This document shows positions 45,888-56,291 of a DNA stretch of 64,000 nt, one piece after another. The notes beneath the pieces are model-generated. The model was given only the letters and a program-made list of their open reading frames with translations. It did not search any database and was not told the DNA's origin. Both the position numbers and the translations under genes were made by a program. Origin of the DNA: Rhodococcus ruber (GTDB taxonomy: Bacteria > Actinomycetota > Actinomycetes > Mycobacteriales > Mycobacteriaceae); contig NZ_JAPWIJ010000007.1 of the NCBI RefSeq assembly GCF_027270735.1, positions 310,001 through 374,000 of the forward strand, given 5' to 3'. Numbering within the stretch: the stretch's first letter is position 1; the number at the start of each line of letters is the position of its first letter.

Positions 45888-47030
45888 ATGCCTGTCGATC
45901 GTTTATTGCCCACCGAAGAAGCGAAGGACCTGATCCAGCTCACGCGCGACGTCGCTGACAAGGTGCTGGAACCGATCGTCGACAAGCATGAACGAGAAGA
46001 GACTTACCCGGAAGGAGTCTTCGCCACCCTCGGAGAAGCTGGGCTTCTCAGCCTCCCGTACCCGGAGGAGTGGGGCGGCGGAGCGCAGCCGTACGAGGTT
46101 TACCTGCAGGTCCTCGAGGAACTTGCTGCACGCTGGGCATCGGTCGCAGTCGCTGTGAGCGTCCACGGCCTGGCATGCTATCCCGTGCTCGCCTACGGGT
46201 CGGACGAACAGAAGCGCGCGTACTTGCCGGGCATGCTCGATGGCACCCAGGTCGGTGCGTACTCCCTGTCGGAGGCTCAGGCCGGGTCCGACGCCGCGGC
46301 TCTGAGCTGCAAGGCAACCAAGTTTGACGACGGGTACATCGTCAACGGTTCGAAAGCGTGGATCACGCACGGCGGCAAAGCGAATTTCTACAACCTGTTC
46401 GCCTGCACCGGTGAAGGGTCACGCGGCATTTCCTGCTTCCTGGTGCCCGATGGCATCGAAGGTCTCAGCTTCGGCAAGCCCGAGGAGAAGATGGGGCTGC
46501 ACGCCGTGCCGACAACATCGGCAAACTACGACAACGTCCGCATAGACGAGGACCGCCGCATCGGTAACGAGGGCCAGGGTTTGGAAATCGCGTTCAGTGC
46601 ACTCGACGCCGGTCGACTCGGAATTGCCGCTGTCGCAACAGGAATTGCCCAGGCAGCACTTGACGACGCGGTCGAGTACGCGCAGGAACGCACCGCGTTC
46701 GGCAAGAAGATAATCGACCACCAGGGCCTGGGATTCGTGCTCGCCGATATGGCGGCCGCCGTCGACTCCGCGCGTGCAACCTACCTCGACGCTACCCGAC
46801 GACGCGACGCTGGACTTCCCTACTCGCGCAACGCATCGGTCGCCAAGGTTGTTGCGACCGACGCAGCGATGAAGGTCACAACAGACGCCGTGCAGGTCCT
46901 CGGCGGCTACGGCTACACCCGCGATTTCCGTGTCGAGCGCTACATGCGTGATGCGAAGATCACGCAGATCTTCGAGGGCACCAACCAGATTCAGCGTCTG
47001 GTCATCGCCCGCTCGCTCGCGTCGAACTGA
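45888..47030 (+). CDS. acyl-CoA dehydrogenase
   Basis: A 380-residue FAD enzyme. [19 protein letters not shown] and [13 protein letters not shown] bind flavin and substrate; [20 protein letters not shown] ends with the catalytic glutamate in [10 protein letters not shown]. Its neighbours suggest isobutyryl-, isovaleryl- or short-chain acyl-CoA as substrate. GGAGG lies before ATG 45888, and the 60 bases upstream are A/T rich, with a near-palindrome at 45846-45859. Confidence 0.93.
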   Translation: MPVDRLLPTEEAKDLIQLTRDVADKVLEPIVDKHEREETYPEGVFATLGEAGLLSLPYPEEWGGGAQPYEVYLQVLEELAARWASVAVAVSVHGLACYPVLAYGSDEQKRAYLPGMLDGTQVGAYSLSEAQAGSDAAALSCKATKFDDGYIVNGSKAWITHGGKANFYNLFACTGEGSRGISCFLVPDGIEGLSFGKPEEKMGLHAVPTTSANYDNVRIDEDRRIGNEGQGLEIAFSALDAGRLGIAAVATGIAQAALDDAVEYAQERTAFGKKIIDHQGLGFVLADMAAAVDSARATYLDATRRRDAGLPYSRNASVAKVVATDAAMKVTTDAVQVLGGYGYTRDFRVERYMRDAKITQIFEGTNQIQRLVIARSLASN

Positions 47031-47062
47031 CGTCCCGGCCCCACACTCGAAAGGCAATCCTC

Positions 47063-48247
47063 ATGCCGACATCGGTCATCGTCGCCGGAGCGCGCACACC
47101 CACCGGACGCCTCATGGGCTCTCTGAAAACACTCGCTGGAAGCGATCTCGGAGCTCTCGCGATCACCGGTGCCCTCGCAAAATCAGGCATCGAACCATCA
47201 GCAGTCCAGTACGTCATCCTGGGTCAGGTCCTCACCGCAGGCGCGGGCCAGATGCCCGCCCGTCGGGCTGCCGCGAAAGCGGGCGTCCCCATGACCGTGC
47301 CGTCGTTGAACATCAACAAGGTCTGCCTCTCCGGCGTCGAATCAATCATTCTGGCGGACCAGTTCATTCGGTCCGGCGCGTTCGACACGATCGTCGCCGG
47401 TGGCATGGAATCGATGAGCCGAGCACCGCACCTACTTCCGAACAGCCGGAGTGGGTTCAAGTTCGGCGACGTGACTCTCGTCGATCACATGGCCCACGAC
47501 GGCCTGCACGATGCGTTCACCGATCAGACCATGGGCTTGCTGACCGAAATCCGCATCGACGAAGAATTCATAGCGCGCACAGACCAGGACGCGTTCGCCG
47601 CCCGGTCCCAGAAACTGGCCGCCGCCGCGTGGGACAACGGGATCTTCGACGACGAGGTCGTGCCCGTCGAAATCAAAGACCGCAAGGGCGAGAGCACATG
47701 GCTGCGTCGCGACGAGGGCATCCGCTCCGACACCACGGTCGACGGACTCGCCAAGCTGCGCGGTGCCTTCCGAACCGATGGAACCGTCACGGCCGGTAAT
47801 GCCTCACCCATCAACGACGGCGCGTGCGCGGTCGTCGTCATGAGTAAGGAGAAGGCGGAGGCCGAAGGTCTGACGTGGATTGCCGAAATCGGTGCGCACG
47901 GAATGGTTGCCGGCCCTGACACCTCGTTGCAGTTGCAACCCGCTCGCGCGATCGCCGCCGCGTGCGCAGCCGAGGGAATCGGCCCCACAGCACTCGATCT
48001 GGTCGAGGTCAACGAGGCGTTCGCTGCCGTCGGCATCGCATCCACTCGCGAACTCGGTCTGGATCCAGAGACTGTCAACGTCAACGGGGGTGCCATTGCG
48101 CTCGGCCATCCCATCGGGATGTCCGGCGCGAGAATCACGCTCCACCTGGCTCTCGAACTGGGCCGCCGCGGTGGAGGTGTCGGTGCCGTCGCACTGTGCG
48201 GCGGAGGAGGTCAGGGAGACGCCCTAGTTCTCCGAGTGGCGAAGTAA
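47063..48247 (+). CDS. acetyl-CoA acetyltransferase (thiolase)
   Basis: A 394-residue thiolase. Nucleophilic Cys in [13 protein letters not shown] near residue 90, [19 protein letters not shown] with the catalytic His, and [13 protein letters not shown] with the second Cys. Starts 32 bases after the acyl-CoA dehydrogenase, so one operon. Cleaves a 3-oxoacyl-CoA or condenses acetyl-CoA; it would complete branched-chain or fatty acid breakdown. Confidence 0.93.
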   Translation: MPTSVIVAGARTPTGRLMGSLKTLAGSDLGALAITGALAKSGIEPSAVQYVILGQVLTAGAGQMPARRAAAKAGVPMTVPSLNINKVCLSGVESIILADQFIRSGAFDTIVAGGMESMSRAPHLLPNSRSGFKFGDVTLVDHMAHDGLHDAFTDQTMGLLTEIRIDEEFIARTDQDAFAARSQKLAAAAWDNGIFDDEVVPVEIKDRKGESTWLRRDEGIRSDTTVDGLAKLRGAFRTDGTVTAGNASPINDGACAVVVMSKEKAEAEGLTWIAEIGAHGMVAGPDTSLQLQPARAIAAACAAEGIGPTALDLVEVNEAFAAVGIASTRELGLDPETVNVNGGAIALGHPIGMSGARITLHLALELGRRGGGVGAVALCGGGGQGDALVLRVAK

Positions 48248-48374
48248 TCGGTCGCCGTAACCAGTCTCAGTGTTGGCTTGTCGAAGGTCGAACAGAACAA
48301 CGGAGCGCAGAACGCCAGCGACCCATCACGTTTCCCACACTCCGGGTCGGGACCTACGAGGAGCTGAAAGACCT

Positions 48375-48554
48375 GTGCCCACCTACCGGCTGGTCCCCGA
48401 AGTCGACTTCGATCGGCGATGCCCATCCTGCGGCAACCGCTGCCAAGCAGAAGTGGTGCGGCGGTCGGTGACACCGACCGACAGCATCACCAGTGTCTAT
48501 GCGGCGTGCATGACATGCCGGTGGGAAGGATTTGCAGACATGACCATTCGGTAG
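48375..48554 (+). CDS. small zinc-ribbon protein
   Basis: A 59-residue protein with two CxxC pairs (RRCPSCGNRC and CMTCRWEG), a likely zinc ribbon. GTG 48375 has GAGGAG upstream, though rather far. Family not recognised. Small zinc ribbons of this size occur widely in actinobacteria. Confidence 0.5.
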   Translation: MPTYRLVPEVDFDRRCPSCGNRCQAEVVRRSVTPTDSITSVYAACMTCRWEGFADMTIR

Positions 48555-48632
48555 GAACCGAGAGATCAGAGCGGTGCGCAAGTGCATAGTCAATCGTCGT
48601 ACAAGAGCGCAGCAAGAAGGAGTGACCTACCC

Positions 48633-48881
48633 GTGGCAGCAGAATCAGAAGTGTCGCGAGCAATGCTGGACTTCGCGCTGCGGTGGAGTCCGTACGGCGG
48701 AGGGAGGGATGAGGACATCTTGATCGAGTTCGGCCTCACCTCGCCTGCGTTCTTCGAACGCGTTCTGATAATGCTGGCCACACAGCCGAACGCTGTGGAG
48801 CCGAGAAGGCTGACGTTGATCAAGTCCGTAGCACTTCAACGACTCGGCCGACTGCCACGCTCGACTGACCGAACGACGTAG
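48633..48881 (+). CDS. DUF3263 family protein
   Basis: An 82-residue helical protein. MLDFALRWSPYGGGRDEDIL and FGLTSPAFFERVLIML match the DUF3263 pattern of actinobacterial small proteins, possibly DNA-binding. GTG 48633 has AGAAGGAG about ten bases upstream, which decides the start. Confidence 0.7.
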   Translation: MAAESEVSRAMLDFALRWSPYGGGRDEDILIEFGLTSPAFFERVLIMLATQPNAVEPRRLTLIKSVALQRLGRLPRSTDRTT

Positions 48882-48949
48882 ACGGAATCCGAGTACAACC
48901 AGAGTCGGTCAGCTACCGGGGCCGCGCTGTACCTGACGACCTCCAGCGG

Positions 48950-49267
48950 GTGGTGCGAGGTGCAACGTCACCGTCGTCGCTGAGCAAGTACCTGGATGGC
49001 CTCTCGCGGGTGCCGGTGCTGACCGATGACGCCCTCGACTGGGTTCTGCAGGTGGCCGAGGATCGCCGACTGGCGTCACGGATTGTGCTGGCCTGGGCGG
49101 GGATTCGTGAGAGTGTGCCCGGCGCACTGCGCCCGTGTGCGAATGACGAGTGCCGCTTGTTTCTTCTGGATCGCTCGCGTGCGGGCACCGCGCGGTGGTG
49201 CTCGATGGCCACCTGTGGCAACAAGATGAAGGCCCGACGGCACCGCGCACGGGCGGCGGGCGGCTGA
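48950..49267 (+). pseudogene. truncated CGNR zinc-finger protein
   Basis: The last 45 residues are a complete CGNR zinc finger (LRPCANDECRLFLLD, then WCSMATCGNKMKARRHR). Normal CGNR regulators are around 180-200 residues with an N-terminal ABATE domain; here only about 105 residues follow the first usable start (GTG 48950). The frame is open back to about 48868 but offers no start codon and no ABATE homology. Probably a remnant, though a short expressed form is possible. Confidence 0.6.
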
Positions 49268-49464
49268 TTGTCGCGCACAGCAGTGGGCGCGAGGACTTCG
49301 CACTCTCGGTGACCCAGCTCATCACTGGGGACTACAGCAACGGCGAGGCCATGCGAACGGATGACGGTATCCGCCCGACACCTCGTGACAGAATGCCTCT
49401 CCGAGTACGAGCCCGCCCCAGGGCCTCTACTCCCGACTATTGCGGCAGCCGTTGAAGCGCAGCT

Positions 49465-49869
49465 TCACTCGCGCATTACGTCCAGAATCCTCCCGAACGT
49501 TGCCCACTCTTCCCGAGTCAGCTTCTTCAGCGGACTGACGGAGGTCAGCGCCTGACCGAGGCGCTCTCGGGTACGCGTTCCTTCATCGGTCAATTCGACG
49601 AATTTACGCCTGCCGTCCGCCGGGTCGGGTGCCCTTTCCACCAATCCGCGGGCTTCGAGTTGCTTGACGATGAAGGTCGTATTGGAGGCGTTGCATCGCA
49701 GTCGTGCCGCGAGGTCTGACATCGTCAGGTCGGTTCGACCCGGGTGCACGTTCCACAGCGCATGCGCGGTAATGAGTGTCAGACCCTCCTCCGCCGCAAA
49801 CGGCGCAAGGTCGTCATTGATCCGAAGAGCAAGTTCCTGCATCCGCAGAGTCGTGTCGAGGATGTCCAC
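49465..49869 (-). CDS. MarR family transcriptional regulator
   Basis: A 134-residue repressor. Winged helix: MSDLAARLRCNASNTTFIVK, then LEARGLVERAPDPADGRRKF with the wing. GTG 49869 start. Two inverted repeats (49889-49901 and 49914-49926) lie directly upstream, between it and a divergent SDR stub. The normal target was probably that SDR gene, now truncated. Confidence 0.9.
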   Translation of the reverse strand: MDILDTTLRMQELALRINDDLAPFAAEEGLTLITAHALWNVHPGRTDLTMSDLAARLRCNASNTTFIVKQLEARGLVERAPDPADGRRKFVELTDEGTRTRERLGQALTSVSPLKKLTREEWATFGRILDVMRE

Positions 49870-49888
49870 ATTCGCAGGCTAGCAGTAG

Positions 49889-49901
49889 TTCAAGTCATGA
49901 A
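49889..49901. promoter_or_regulatory. MarR operator half of tandem pair, site 1
   Basis: TTCA-AGTCA-TGAA inverted repeat preceded by TAG, starting 20 bases upstream of the MarR GTG. It shares TAGTTCAAG with site 2. Confidence 0.65.
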
Positions 49902-49913
49902 GTACATTGATAG

Positions 49914-49926
49914 TTCAAGACTTGAA
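49914..49926. promoter_or_regulatory. MarR operator, site 2 (perfect palindrome)
   Basis: TTCAAG-A-CTTGAA, a perfect 6+6 inverted repeat, centred 25 bases from site 1. It ends just before the ribosome site of the SDR stub, so it would control that divergent gene. Confidence 0.68.
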
Positions 49927-49936
49927 GGAGATGGGG

Positions 49937-50026
49937 ATGTTGGAACTCGCACGACTCGACGGGCGCACGGTCGCCGTCACCGGCGCTACGTCAGGAATCG
50001 GATACTTCATCGCCGAACAGAAGTAA
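49937..50026 (+). pseudogene. SDR gene stub (N-terminal 29 residues)
   Basis: GAAGGAG, then ATG 49937 and a frame reading LDGRTVAVTGATSGIG, the start of a short-chain dehydrogenase with its cofactor motif, ending in TAA after EQK. The remaining 200 or more residues are missing. It has an intact start region and operators but no enzyme; the rest was lost by deletion toward the tRNA gene. Confidence 0.75.
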
Positions 50027-50173
50027 GACACCTGACTACCTTTTGTCAGAGTCGTCATGCGGGAGCCGAATCCACCACTCGAATCCGAGGACCGAGTGGA
50101 AATCAGTGGATCCCAGAATCCGAGTAAGGAACGAGTAGTGACACTGAGCGGCACGGAGCCCCAAATCTGCATA

Positions 50174-50207
50174 GAAAAGGCGGTCTCGGATCTCTCCGAA
50201 ACCGCCT
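50174..50207 (-). terminator. intrinsic terminator after tRNA-Pro
   Basis: On the minus strand AGGCGGT-TTCGG, loop AGAGAT, CCGAG-ACCGCCT, then TTTT. A strong stem directly followed by T residues, 21 bases past the tRNA 3' end. Confidence 0.8.
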
Positions 50208-50227
50208 CTGGCCTGCATCGATCTGTG

Positions 50228-50301
<74 letters not shown>

Positions 50302-50342
50302 CCGCGCCTCGAAAGGCGCTTGCTGAGATTACCCCAGCCCTA

Positions 50343-50371
50343 CCCCTGAGAGGAAATCGCCTGCTCAGGGG
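50343..50371 (-). terminator. hairpin downstream of der
   Basis: CCCCTGAG and CTCAGGGG pair around a 13-base loop, about 16 bases after the der stop. No T-run follows, so it would be a GC-type terminator or a 3' stabiliser. Confidence 0.4.
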
Positions 50372-50386
50372 CAAGGCCGGGAAACG

Positions 50387-51835
50387 TCAGCGGTTGTTGC
50401 CCTTGCCCGGCCGTTCCCGCTTCTCGCGGATACGCACCGAAACGCGCACAGGGCTGCCGTCGAAGTTGAACTCCTCACGCAAGCGCCGCTCGATGAAGCG
50501 GCGGTAACCGGCCTCGAGGAACCCGGTGGTGAACAGCACGAACGTAGGTGGCCTCGTGCTCGCCTGCGTCGCGAACATGATGCGCGGCAGACGCCCGCCA
50601 CGCATCGGCGGCGGAGTGGCCGCCACGACCTCTTTGAGCCACGTGTTGAGGCGTCCGGTGGGCACACGCTTGTCCCACGACTCCAGAGCCGTCTCCAGAG
50701 CGGGAACCAGCTTCTGCACGGCGCGGCCCGTCTGCGCCGAGATGTTCACTCGCTGCGCCCACGGCACCCGAGCGAGATCGCGATCGATCTCCTTCTCGAG
50801 CTGCTGACGACGATCGTCGTCCACCAGGTCCCACTTGTTGAACGCCAACACCAGCGCGCGGCCGGCATCGGCGACCATGCTGAGCACGCGCATGTCCTGC
50901 TCCGAGATCACCTCGGAGGCATCGAGAAGCAGAATCGCGACCTCTGCGGCCTCGATAGCGGACTTCGTGCGAAGCGATGCGTAGAACTCGGCACCACTGG
51001 CATGACTGACGCGCTTGCGCAGGCCTGCGGTATCGACGAATCGCCATGTCTTGCCGCCCAATTCGACCAACGAGTCGACCGGGTCGACGGTGGTGCCGGC
51101 AACATCGTGCACCACCGAGCGCTCGTCACCCGAGAGCTTGTTGATCAGCGAGGACTTGCCCACGTTCGGCTTGCCGACCAGAGCGACACGCCTGGGTCCC
51201 CCACCGGGGATTCCTTCACGCGGTGTCTCGGGCAGCGCCTCGAGCACACGGTCGAGCAAATCGCCGGTGCCGCGGCCGTGCGTGGCCGAAACCGACAGCG
51301 GCTCGCCCAGACCGAGCGACCACAGGGCAGCAACCTCGGATTCGGTGCGACCGTCGTCGACCTTGTTGGCCACCAACAGAACCGGAGTCTTCGACCGGCG
51401 CAGCACCCGTGCGACTGCCTCGTCCGTCGTCGTCGAACCGACTCGCGCGTCGACGACCAACAGGATCGCGTCGGCGGTGTGCATGGCCAATTCGGCTTGG
51501 CGCGCAACGGATGCCTGCAAACCCTTGGCGTCGGGCTCCCAACCGCCGGTGTCCTGCACCAGGAAGCGTCGACCACTCCAGTTGGCCTCGTACGACACTC
51601 GGTCGCGGGTGACGCCGGGGACGTCCTCGACCACGGCTTCACGTCGTCCGATGATGCGGTTGACGAGCGTCGACTTACCGACGTTCGGACGCCCCACCAC
51701 GGCGAGAGTCGGTACGGCAACGGCATCTTCGCCGTCTTCGCCCTCGTTGAGGTCGACGTACTCCCACTCGCCCTCGTCACTCCATATTCCGTCGCCCGCG
51801 GTTTCCGCTGCGCCGGAGAAGAATTCTTCACTCAC
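50387..51835 (-). CDS. der: ribosome biogenesis GTPase Der (EngA)
   Basis: A 482-residue protein with two tandem GTPase domains: G1 motifs [10 protein letters not shown] and [11 protein letters not shown]3 DTGGW and DTAGL, G4 NKVD and NKWD, and a KH-like C-terminal domain. Acts in 50S subunit maturation. An acidic N-terminal tail of about 40 residues precedes the first domain, as in other actinobacteria. GTG 51835 overlaps the cmk stop. Confidence 0.96.
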   Translation of the reverse strand: MSEEFFSGAAETAGDGIWSDEGEWEYVDLNEGEDGEDAVAVPTLAVVGRPNVGKSTLVNRIIGRREAVVEDVPGVTRDRVSYEANWSGRRFLVQDTGGWEPDAKGLQASVARQAELAMHTADAILLVVDARVGSTTTDEAVARVLRRSKTPVLLVANKVDDGRTESEVAALWSLGLGEPLSVSATHGRGTGDLLDRVLEALPETPREGIPGGGPRRVALVGKPNVGKSSLINKLSGDERSVVHDVAGTTVDPVDSLVELGGKTWRFVDTAGLRKRVSHASGAEFYASLRTKSAIEAAEVAILLLDASEVISEQDMRVLSMVADAGRALVLAFNKWDLVDDDRRQQLEKEIDRDLARVPWAQRVNISAQTGRAVQKLVPALETALESWDKRVPTGRLNTWLKEVVAATPPPMRGGRLPRIMFATQASTRPPTFVLFTTGFLEAGYRRFIERRLREEFNFDGSPVRVSVRIREKRERPGKGNNR

Positions 51836-52515
51836 TGCACTGCTCCAGTTCTGTCGTTGACCACGAGCAGCAAGCGCTCCATCACACCGTCGAGATCCAG
51901 CTCGCTGGTATCGACGATCACCGAATCCTCGGCGGGACGAAGCGGTGACACTGCTCTTGTCGAATCTGCATGATCACGGCGTTGCACATCCGCGAGCACG
52001 GATTCGTAGTCGTCGTCGCGACCCTGTTCGATGTTCTGTTTGTTGCGACGCTCCGCCCGCGCTTCCGGTGAGGCGGTCAGGAACACCTTCACGTCGGCGT
52101 CGGGAAGTACGACGGTGCCAATGTCCCGGCCCTCCACCACGATTCGCGTCGACGAGCTCGCAAGGTCGCGCTGCAGCTGCACCAACAGTTCACGCACCGC
52201 AGGCACAGCAGAGACGGCCGAGACGGCCTTGGTGACGGCATCGCCACGGATTTCGCCGCTGACGTCCTCACCGTCGAGCAACACGGTCTCGGACAGTGGG
52301 TCCTTGCCGATCTCGAGGGGCAGTGCAGCAACAGCTTTGGCTACTCCGTCTGCATCGGTGGGGTCGACACCCGATCGCAGCACCCACACCGTTGCGACGC
52401 GGTACATCGCACCGGTGTCGAGGTAGCTCGCCTCGAGAGCCGACGCGAGCCGACGCGATACCGACGACTTACCGGTGCCCGAAGGCCCGTCCATCGCCAC
52501 GACGAGCGCACTCAT
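51832..52515 (-). CDS. cmk: cytidylate kinase
   Basis: A 227-residue nucleoside monophosphate kinase. P-loop [22 protein letters not shown], and [20 protein letters not shown]. Phosphorylates CMP and dCMP with ATP. ATG 52515 shares a base with the rluB stop; GTG 52518 is one codon upstream. Between rluB and der, as in Mycobacterium. Confidence 0.96.
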   Translation of the reverse strand: MSALVVAMDGPSGTGKSSVSRRLASALEASYLDTGAMYRVATVWVLRSGVDPTDADGVAKAVAALPLEIGKDPLSETVLLDGEDVSGEIRGDAVTKAVSAVSAVPAVRELLVQLQRDLASSSTRIVVEGRDIGTVVLPDADVKVFLTASPEARAERRNKQNIEQGRDDDYESVLADVQRRDHADSTRAVSPLRPAEDSVIVDTSELDLDGVMERLLLVVNDRTGAVQ

Positions 52516-53693
52516 CACAGGCCTACGGATTCGTAGAGCTTGCCGATCTCACCGCGGCCGAGAACACGCAGTGTTCCTGGACGCTGATCGCCGAGCACGA
52601 TGTTGCCGACATCGGTACGCACGAGGCGTCCGACCGGGAAGCCGACCTTGTCGAACAACCGACGCACGATGTGCTTGCGGCCCTCGTGCAGGGTCACCTT
52701 GACGAGCGACTTGCCGTCCGAGATATCGAGCAGCTGAAAGCCGTCGACCTTGACCGGACCGTCGTCGAGAGTGACGCCCTCACGCAGCTGCTTGCCGAGT
52801 GTGCGGGGAATGGTGCCGAACAGCGTCGCCAAGTAGGTCTTGGAGACCTCGAACGACGGGTGCATCAGGCGGTGAGCAAGGTCACCGTCATTGGTGAAGA
52901 GCAACAGCCCTTCGGTGTCGGCATCGAGGCGGCCGACGTGGAACAGTCGCTGCCCCGCCTGGACGCGCTCGGAGACGATGTCGCCGACGCACGGGCGTCC
53001 GAGGTCGTCGGACATGGTGCACTGCCATCCACGCGGCTTGTTCATCGCGAGATGAACCAGCTCTTCCTTCACCACGACGCGGGTGCCGTCGACGCGGACC
53101 ACGGCGATGTTCGGGTCGATACGGATGCCCTGTTCGGTGACGATGCGTCCGTCGACCTCGACGCGGCCGTCGGCGATCAGTTCTTCGGCCGCGCGACGCG
53201 ACGCGACACCGGCCTGTGCGAGCACCTTCTGCAGACGAACACCTTCACCGGCAGGCACGTGCTTGCGGGGCGAGGAATCGGTGTGCTGGTGCTTCGCCGG
53301 CTTGGCGTTGCTGATCGTGGTCGTCGGAATCTGCTTCTTCTGCGGCTTCGGCGGCTTGGGACGCGACGGCTTCTTACGGGGCACCGCGTCGTTGCTGCGG
53401 TCGTTGATGCCCGTGTCGGCAGGCTTGTAATCGAATTCGTCCTGCTCGACGCCTCTGCGGGGATCCGGTCGACCTCCGGTTCGGGGTGCTCCGGTTCGGG
53501 GAGCGCCTGCGCGGGGTCCTCCGGTTCGCGGTGCACCAGTGCGGGGGGCGCCGTCACGGGGCGCAGCGTCGCGGGTGCGATCTCCGCGGCGTGCGTCACG
53601 CGGAGTGTCCGACCTACCTGCGGTCGGCTTCCTGCGTGGGTCTTGTCTCTTGTTACGGTCCGGTGTGCCATCACGGCGAGCGGGCTTGTTCAC
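52515..53693 (-). CDS. rluB: 23S rRNA pseudouridine synthase, RluB/RsuA family
   Basis: A 392-residue enzyme. The first 150 residues are a basic, disordered extension with repeats of [10 protein letters not shown] and [14 protein letters not shown]. Then an S4 domain ([20 protein letters not shown]) and the catalytic domain with Asp in [12 protein letters not shown]. Modifies uridine in 23S rRNA. The long tail probably binds RNA; such extensions occur in high-GC actinobacteria. Confidence 0.94.
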   Translation of the reverse strand: MNKPARRDGTPDRNKRQDPRRKPTAGRSDTPRDARRGDRTRDAAPRDGAPRTGAPRTGGPRAGAPRTGAPRTGGRPDPRRGVEQDEFDYKPADTGINDRSNDAVPRKKPSRPKPPKPQKKQIPTTTISNAKPAKHQHTDSSPRKHVPAGEGVRLQKVLAQAGVASRRAAEELIADGRVEVDGRIVTEQGIRIDPNIAVVRVDGTRVVVKEELVHLAMNKPRGWQCTMSDDLGRPCVGDIVSERVQAGQRLFHVGRLDADTEGLLLFTNDGDLAHRLMHPSFEVSKTYLATLFGTIPRTLGKQLREGVTLDDGPVKVDGFQLLDISDGKSLVKVTLHEGRKHIVRRLFDKVGFPVGRLVRTDVGNIVLGDQRPGTLRVLGRGEIGKLYESVGL

Positions 53694-53705
53694 TTGTCTT
53701 ACCTA

Positions 53706-54389
53706 TCAGTCGTCCGAGTCGAGCTCGGCTGCCGGATCGGGTTTCGATCCGCGGTTCTTGGTGGAGCGGGTCATTCTCGGGTCGGTGTCCATGCTGTCAC
53801 TGATCTCGTCGATCAGGTCGACACCCGGCAACAGCGGTGCCAGTTCGGGTAGATCACCGAGCGATGCGAGTCCGAGCCGTTCGAGGAACAGCTCGGTGGT
53901 GCAGTACATCGTTCCGGTCGTCTCCGGGTCCGTTCCTGCTTCGGAGATCAGTCCACGGGCGAGCAACGTACGCATCACTCCATCGACATTGACTCCACGT
54001 ACGGCGCTGACTCGTGCGCGGGTCAACGGTTGACGATAGGCGATCACGGCCAGGGTTTCCAATGCTGCGCGTGTGAGCTTGGACCGAGCGCCGTCCAGTA
54101 GCAGCCGTTCGACATACGGCGCGTATGCGGTTCGGGTGTAGAAACGCCACCCGTCACCGGCGTAGCGAAGGTCGATTCCGCTGCTTCGTTCGGTCAGCGC
54201 TGCGGCCATCTCGTTCAAGGAGGCGCGCACCCGAGCGACCGATGCACCCACGGCGGATGCCAGCTGCTCGTCCGACGCGGGGGTGTCCACGATCAGCAAC
54301 ACAGCTTCGAGCGCCGACGCGAGGGTGGTGTCGTCGAGCTTCTCGGAATCGTCGACGTCCTCGAGCTCGAGTTCGGGGTCGGCACTCAT
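53706..54389 (-). CDS. scpB: segregation and condensation protein B
   Basis: A 227-residue winged-helix protein. LASALEAVLLIVDTPASDEQ, then LTRAALETLAVIAYRQPLTR and VRGVNVDGVMRTLLARGLI are ScpB signatures. Partner of ScpA and SMC in chromosome compaction. ATG 54389 overlaps the scpA stop (ATGA). The acidic C-terminal tail is unstructured. Confidence 0.95.
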   Translation of the reverse strand: MSADPELELEDVDDSEKLDDTTLASALEAVLLIVDTPASDEQLASAVGASVARVRASLNEMAAALTERSSGIDLRYAGDGWRFYTRTAYAPYVERLLLDGARSKLTRAALETLAVIAYRQPLTRARVSAVRGVNVDGVMRTLLARGLISEAGTDPETTGTMYCTTELFLERLGLASLGDLPELAPLLPGVDLIDEISDSMDTDPRMTRSTKNRGSKPDPAAELDSDD

Positions 54390-55222
54390 GCGTAGTCCTC
54401 TTCCGTGACCACGATGGGTCCTTCGTCCTTGCCGGTCCAGCTCACTCGGAGATTGCCCAGCGGCTCCGGTTGTTCGAACGCGATCACCTGTTGGCGGAAC
54501 AGCTCCAACAACGCCAGGAATCGCGCAATTATTTCGACCTGCACCTCGCAGTCCTGCACCAGCTCCGAGAACGACGCCCATTCGTTCAGGCCGCGGCCCT
54601 GCAAATTCTCCAGCAACCACTCGGCCTGCTCGGGAATCGAGACGGCGTGCTGATGGATGTGATCGAGCCCTACCTGCGGAATCGGCTTGGGCCGAAAAGC
54701 GGCAGCGGCGATGTCTGCGAACCTGGCGGGGTCGACGCCGAGCAACACCTCCGGGATCAGATCGGCGTACCTGTCTTCCACCGACACCGATCGCGGATAC
54801 CGCCGCAGCGCAGCGGCTTCCAGCTCGCCGAACAGCAGTGCCACCTGCTTGTAGGCGCGGTACTGCAACAACCGCGCGAACAGGAGATCTCGCACTTCGA
54901 GCAACGCCAGATCCTCGGCATCCTCGACGTCACCCGAGGGCAGCAGTCGAGCTGCCTTGAGATCGAGCAGCGTGGCGGCAACGACCAAGAACTCCGTCGT
55001 CTGGTCCAGTCCCACATCGGCACCGAGAGACTTGGTGAACGAGATGAAATCGTCGGTGACGGTGTGCAGCGCCACTTCGGTGACGTCCATGCGGTGCTGA
55101 CTGATCAACGACAGCAGCAGATCGAACGGACCCTCGAAATTGAGCAACCTAACCCGAAATTTCGACGGATCAGCGTCGGCGGGAACCTCGATAGGGGCCT
55201 CGTCGGCAGCGTCGACGGTCAC
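54386..55222 (-). CDS. scpA: segregation and condensation protein A
   Basis: A 278-residue kleisin. FRVRLLNFEGPFDLLLSLIS is the N-terminal SMC-binding motif; DFISFTKSLG and DLKAARLLP follow. GTG 55222 is chosen because it overlaps the parA stop (GTGA) and starts just before the conserved domain. Bridges SMC heads with ScpB. Confidence 0.94.
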   Translation of the reverse strand: MTVDAADEAPIEVPADADPSKFRVRLLNFEGPFDLLLSLISQHRMDVTEVALHTVTDDFISFTKSLGADVGLDQTTEFLVVAATLLDLKAARLLPSGDVEDAEDLALLEVRDLLFARLLQYRAYKQVALLFGELEAAALRRYPRSVSVEDRYADLIPEVLLGVDPARFADIAAAAFRPKPIPQVGLDHIHQHAVSIPEQAEWLLENLQGRGLNEWASFSELVQDCEVQVEIIARFLALLELFRQQVIAFEQPEPLGNLRVSWTGKDEGPIVVTEEDYA

Positions 55223-56181
55223 GGACCCGACCGGTAGATCACCTCGCGCGCCAGAGCGCGGTACGCCTGCGCGCCGCCGGATTTCGGAGCCCATGTGGTG
55301 ATGGGTTCACCGGCCACACTGGTTTCCGGGAACCGGACCGTCCGAGTGATCACCGTGTCGTAGACGACGTCCCCGAACACCTCGACCACCCGTGTCATCA
55401 CCTCGCGAGAGTGCAGCGTTCGGGCGTCGAACATCGTCACCACGATGCCGGCCAGCTTCAGCCGAGGATTGAGGCGATCGCGCACCTTCTCGACGGTGTC
55501 GTTGAGCAATGCCAGGCCACGAAGGCTGAAGTACTCGCACTCCATCGGAATCAGTACTTCGTCGGCGCATGTGAGCGCATTGACAGTCAGCAGACCGAGC
55601 GACGGCTGGCAGTCGATGAGCACGTAGTCGTAGCGATCCAGAATCGGATGCAGCACCCGTCCGAGCGTCTGCTCGCGACCCACCTCGGTCACCAACTGAA
55701 TCTCGGCTGCCGAGAGGTCGATGTTGCTGGGCATCAGATCGAGGTTCTCGACGCGAGTCCGCATGATGATGTCGTCTGCGGAGACCTTCGCCTCGACGAG
55801 AAGGTTGTAGACCGTGAGATCGAGTTCGTGGTGCGCGACGCCCAAGCCCGCGGACAGTGCGCCCTGCGGGTCGAGGTCCACCAGCAGCACGCGACGACCG
55901 TAGCCGGCCAGCGAGGCACCGAGATTGATGGTCGACGTCGTCTTGCCGACGCCACCCTTCTGATTGCACATCGCGATGATCTTGGCCGGGCCATGACTGG
56001 CCAGCGGTTGCGGATCCGGAACCGACCGCGTCTTTCGCCCGGTAGGCCCGAGTTCGTTGGGAGCGGGAATCACGTCGCGCGACTCGCGACTGGATTCCGG
56101 TTGACGCGTATGGAACAGCGCGCCTTCGAGATGCGCACGATCCGAAGCTGACTCCGCCGCTGGCGGCTGCGGTGTCGACAC
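55219..56181 (-). CDS. ParA-family chromosome partitioning ATPase
   Basis: A 320-residue Walker-type ATPase. Deviant Walker A NQKGGVGKTTSTINLG near residue 75, LLVDLDPQGALSAGLG and YDYVLIDCQPSLG. A 65-residue variable N-terminus precedes it. GTG 56181 has GGGGAG upstream; another GTG at about 56222 is possible. This is the ParA/Soj homologue next to scpAB (Rv1708-like), distinct from the origin-proximal parA. Confidence 0.92.
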   Translation of the reverse strand: MSTPQPPAAESASDRAHLEGALFHTRQPESSRESRDVIPAPNELGPTGRKTRSVPDPQPLASHGPAKIIAMCNQKGGVGKTTSTINLGASLAGYGRRVLLVDLDPQGALSAGLGVAHHELDLTVYNLLVEAKVSADDIIMRTRVENLDLMPSNIDLSAAEIQLVTEVGREQTLGRVLHPILDRYDYVLIDCQPSLGLLTVNALTCADEVLIPMECEYFSLRGLALLNDTVEKVRDRLNPRLKLAGIVVTMFDARTLHSREVMTRVVEVFGDVVYDTVITRTVRFPETSVAGEPITTWAPKSGGAQAYRALAREVIYRSGP

Positions 56182-56291
56182 GTTCCAGCGCTCCCCTGTC
56201 CCGTTCGTCTTCGAGTAGTTCACGCAAACGCTACCGCTTGAGGCACCGCTGCTGTCACCGGACACGCTGACGGGCAGCGGTCGACCTCGTG

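Noticed and set aside
49268..49464. Reading frame after the CGNR fragment
   Set aside because: No start signal, no domain and poor codon pattern; no gene called.
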